7,075 nucleotides of DNA, taken from Cyanobacteriota bacterium. Its GTDB lineage: Bacteria > Cyanobacteriota > Cyanobacteriia > Phormidesmidales > Phormidesmidaceae. The translations under genes and the position numbers were made by a program. The stretch lies in assembly GCA_027483425.1 (NCBI GenBank), contig JAIXUR010000182.1, positions 1 through 7,075 of the forward strand, in the 5' to 3' direction. Of the stretch, positions 5,737-7,075 are shown piece after piece. Under the pieces are notes generated by a model, which did no database searches, was not told where the DNA came from, and saw only the letters and a program-made list of their open reading frames with translations. Numbering within the stretch: the first letter of the stretch is position 1; every line of letters starts with the position of its first letter.

Positions 5737-6516
5737 ATGACTAGTGCATTTGTTTCCAGGGATCGGCCAACTCCTGAGGTGGCCGATCTTCAGTACAAAA
5801 CTCAGATTCTAGACTGGGTCAAGAATTTTTTAGCTAAACCCCATCCTGACCTCGGCCGCTCAGGCATTGTATGCCCTTTTGTGCCTCGGACATTACAACT
5901 CAATACGGTACAAACCATCGTCATTCACACCCAAGGGCTAGAGGAGCAACAGATTGAAGATGTCGTCAAGGACTACCGAAACCATTTTCTAGCCATGGAG
6001 CCTCAGCGGGGGGAGCTGGCGATTTATAAGGCTATCATGCTAATTTTCCCAGATATTTCCGAGCCAGAGGATACAGCCTTAATTGATCGCATCCAGCAAA
6101 GGCTAAAGGTTTATTTTGTAGAAGAAGGTCTGATGATTGGTGAATTTCATCAGTACAATGACAGTCCGGGACTGCACAACCCAAATTTCAAACCACTACG
6201 CAGTCCAATTCCCATGCTTGCCATTCGGTTTATGACTGAATCTGACCTGCCATTTTTGAGTCGCTTGAGCGACCAACCTCAAGTACGGATACAGTACCTC
6301 AATGCGTATTTACGGCAAATGGCTACTATTGTTACCGATGTCAAGGCTCTTGCTAAGGCCAAAGCTGCCCTGGAACTGGCTCAAATGCAGCTCGAGACTG
6401 AGCCCTTGTCGTCAGGTCAGCCCATTGACCACGAAACCTTAGAGACCTCGCCGAAGACTAGCCGTTGCCCGTTACTCACGATCACCCAGTGGTTCAAGCA
6501 AGTTTTTGCCCGTTGA
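5737..6516 (+). CDS. Unknown-function protein, probably DUF6875 family
   Basis: This 259-residue soluble protein has no signal peptide or membrane span. I recognise the motif pattern but know no function; I believe Pfam calls it DUF6875, from memory. Conserved-looking blocks are WVKNFLAKPHPDLG at 27-40 running into RSGIVCPFVP at 41-50 with Cys46, IYKAIMLIFPD at 96-106, GLMIGEFH at 131-138, LHNPNFKPLRSPIPMLAIR at 146-164 and DLPFL at 170-174. The spacing of Cys46, Glu136-His138, His147 and Arg155 suggests a ligand site, which is inference only. Residues 187-222 look like a helix rich in Ala, Leu and Lys, and the last 40 are variable. The ATG at 5737 is the first in-frame start after a TAA at 5716; its ribosome site is poor. 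The gene is divergent from the synthetase and may share its regulation, or its product may act on the synthetase product. Confidence 0.8.
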   Translation: MTSAFVSRDRPTPEVADLQYKTQILDWVKNFLAKPHPDLGRSGIVCPFVPRTLQLNTVQTIVIHTQGLEEQQIEDVVKDYRNHFLAMEPQRGELAIYKAIMLIFPDISEPEDTALIDRIQQRLKVYFVEEGLMIGEFHQYNDSPGLHNPNFKPLRSPIPMLAIRFMTESDLPFLSRLSDQPQVRIQYLNAYLRQMATIVTDVKALAKAKAALELAQMQLETEPLSSGQPIDHETLETSPKTSRCPLLTITQWFKQVFAR

Positions 6517-6558
6517 ATACCTGGCTCATCCTTGCCGTTTCTTAGAAAGGGGTAGCAT

Positions 6559-6613
6559 AAAGGGCGGGACTACCTGTTGCCCTAGGGCCATTAGCCCTAG
6601 GGCATGCCCTTTT
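6559..6613 (+). terminator. Nested palindromic hairpin, probable terminator of the unknown-function gene
   Basis: GCCCTAGGGC occurs at 6579-6588 and again at 6594-6603, separated by CATTA. Because each copy is itself a palindrome, they form a perfect 10-base-pair stem with a 5-base loop. An outer pair, AAAGGGC at 6559-6565 with GCCCTTT at 6606-6612, encloses it, and TTTT lies at 6610-6613. It sits 42 bases after the stop at 6516. The T-run is short and shared with the outer stem, so termination strength is uncertain. Confidence 0.5.
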
Positions 6614-6620
6614 CAAACAT

Positions 6621-6635
6621 CCCCTAGGGGATTAG
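6621..6635. repeat. Third CCTAGG-centred palindrome
   Basis: CCCCTAGGGG at 6621-6630 followed by ATTAG repeats the pattern CCCTAGGG plus ATTAG of 6580-6594. It is a partial direct repeat of the terminator region, placed about 50 bases before ynfA, where it could also serve as a regulatory site. Confidence 0.4.
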
Positions 6636-6668
6636 TTGGCTGTCATTTTTGGCCATCATTCTTGGGCT

Positions 6669-6672
6669 GAGG
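6669..6672 (+). promoter_or_regulatory. Ribosome binding site deciding the ynfA start
   Basis: GAGG lies 7 bases before the ATG at 6680 and supports that start. The ATG at 6692 also has a GGGG run upstream and would shorten the protein by four residues. Confidence 0.45.
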
Positions 6673-6679
6673 CTAAGCC

Positions 6680-7003
6680 ATGGGGCGATCAATGCTGTTT
6701 TTTGTGCTTGCTGGCCTGTGTGAAATTGGCGGCGGCTATTTAGTCTGGCTAGCCCTGCGTGAGGGCAAAAGCCTCTGGCTGGCGGCCCTTGGGGTCGTCA
6801 TTCTGGGTATCTATGGGGCCGTTCCAACCTTGCAGCCGACTCACTTTGGGCGTGCCTATGCTGCCTATGGTGGCGTTTTTATTGTGCTCTCCATTGCCTG
6901 GGGATGGTTGATTGATCACGTCAAGCCGGATCGATTTGACCTGGTGGGAGGTGGGGTGGTTTTGCTGGGGGTATGCATCATGATGTACGCCCCCAGGCCT
7001 TAA
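6680..7003 (+). CDS. ynfA: Small inner-membrane protein of the YnfA/UPF0060 family
   Basis: The product is a 107-residue protein of the drug/metabolite transporter clan, the same length as Escherichia coli YnfA (108). It has four hydrophobic spans at about 5-24, 30-48, 61-80 and 86-103. Family marks are LAGLCEIGGGYLVW at 10-23, TLQPTHFGRAYAAYGGVF at 50-67 and the ending GGGVVLLGVCIMMYAPRP at 90-107. Its cellular role is poorly defined; E. coli YnfA has been linked to small-multidrug-resistance-like efflux, but the substrate here is unknown. The ATG at 6680 was chosen for its GAGG site and because homologues carry several residues before the first span. It follows the unknown-function gene by 163 bases with a probable terminator between, so it is likely a separate unit with no visible tie to the synthetase. 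Confidence 0.9.
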   Translation: MGRSMLFFVLAGLCEIGGGYLVWLALREGKSLWLAALGVVILGIYGAVPTLQPTHFGRAYAAYGGVFIVLSIAWGWLIDHVKPDRFDLVGGGVVLLGVCIMMYAPRP

Positions 7004-7075
7004 GGAATACACGAGACTTGATAGGTTTTTTCGCCGCGCAGATATCAACCTCTTCGTTCCAGATCCCCCCGGTTC
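7004..7075. other. Terminal 72 bases, nothing assignable
   Basis: GGTTTTTT at 7023-7030 has no clear hairpin before it. On the - strand, two frames run in from the window edge: one stops at 7045-7047 after nine codons, and the other runs to a TGA inside ynfA after about 31 codons. Either could be the end of a neighbouring gene, but no recognisable motif supports it. Confidence 0.4.

Noticed and set aside
6749..7048. - strand frame opposite ynfA
   Set aside because: It covers a complete ynfA on the other strand and its translation has no family features.
1..7075. CRISPR array, tRNA or rRNA genes, transposase or insertion-sequence ends
   Set aside because: No regularly spaced repeats, no tRNA-like cloverleaf or rRNA stretch noticed, and no transposase motif in any coding frame.

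Overview
This window is most likely from a cyanobacterium. The octamer GCGATCGC (the HIP1 repeat, over-represented in many cyanobacterial genomes) occurs four times in about 7 kb, three of them inside the large synthetase gene. A near-canonical NtcA-type nitrogen-control promoter also precedes the amidase gene. Genus or species cannot be stated from the sequence alone.

Left part (1-2344, + strand): the 3' part of an ethanolamine-permease-like APC transporter, cut off by the window edge, is followed by amiF, a complete formamidase of the nitrilase superfamily. The amiF promoter region contains GT-N10-AC, 22 bases and then TATAGT, the spacing of NtcA-activated promoters. Together these look like a nitrogen-scavenging unit: import of a small amine or amide and release of ammonia, switched on under nitrogen limitation.

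Middle part (2356-6516): a single-module nonribosomal-peptide-synthetase-like enzyme with adenylation, carrier and thioesterase domains but no condensation domain lies on the - strand. Its stop codon is only 11 bases from the amiF stop. A 717-base divergent spacer rich in inverted repeats separates it from a + strand gene for a protein of unknown function with strongly patterned motifs (probably the DUF6875 family). This pair is the best candidate here for an undescribed small-molecule system. The adenylation pocket reads D-P-W-A-V-C-V-I-D-K, which I cannot match to a known substrate. Parts of this stretch are lower in G+C than the flanks (about 25% in one 60-base line of the spacer, 40-57% in sampled synthetase lines, against 53-63% in sampled amiF lines). 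This fits an accessory insertion, although the HIP1 sites argue that it is of cyanobacterial origin.

Right part (6517-7075): a nested palindromic hairpin that probably ends the unknown gene, a further CCTAGG-centred palindrome, and a complete ynfA/UPF0060 small membrane protein gene. The last 72 bases hold nothing I can assign.
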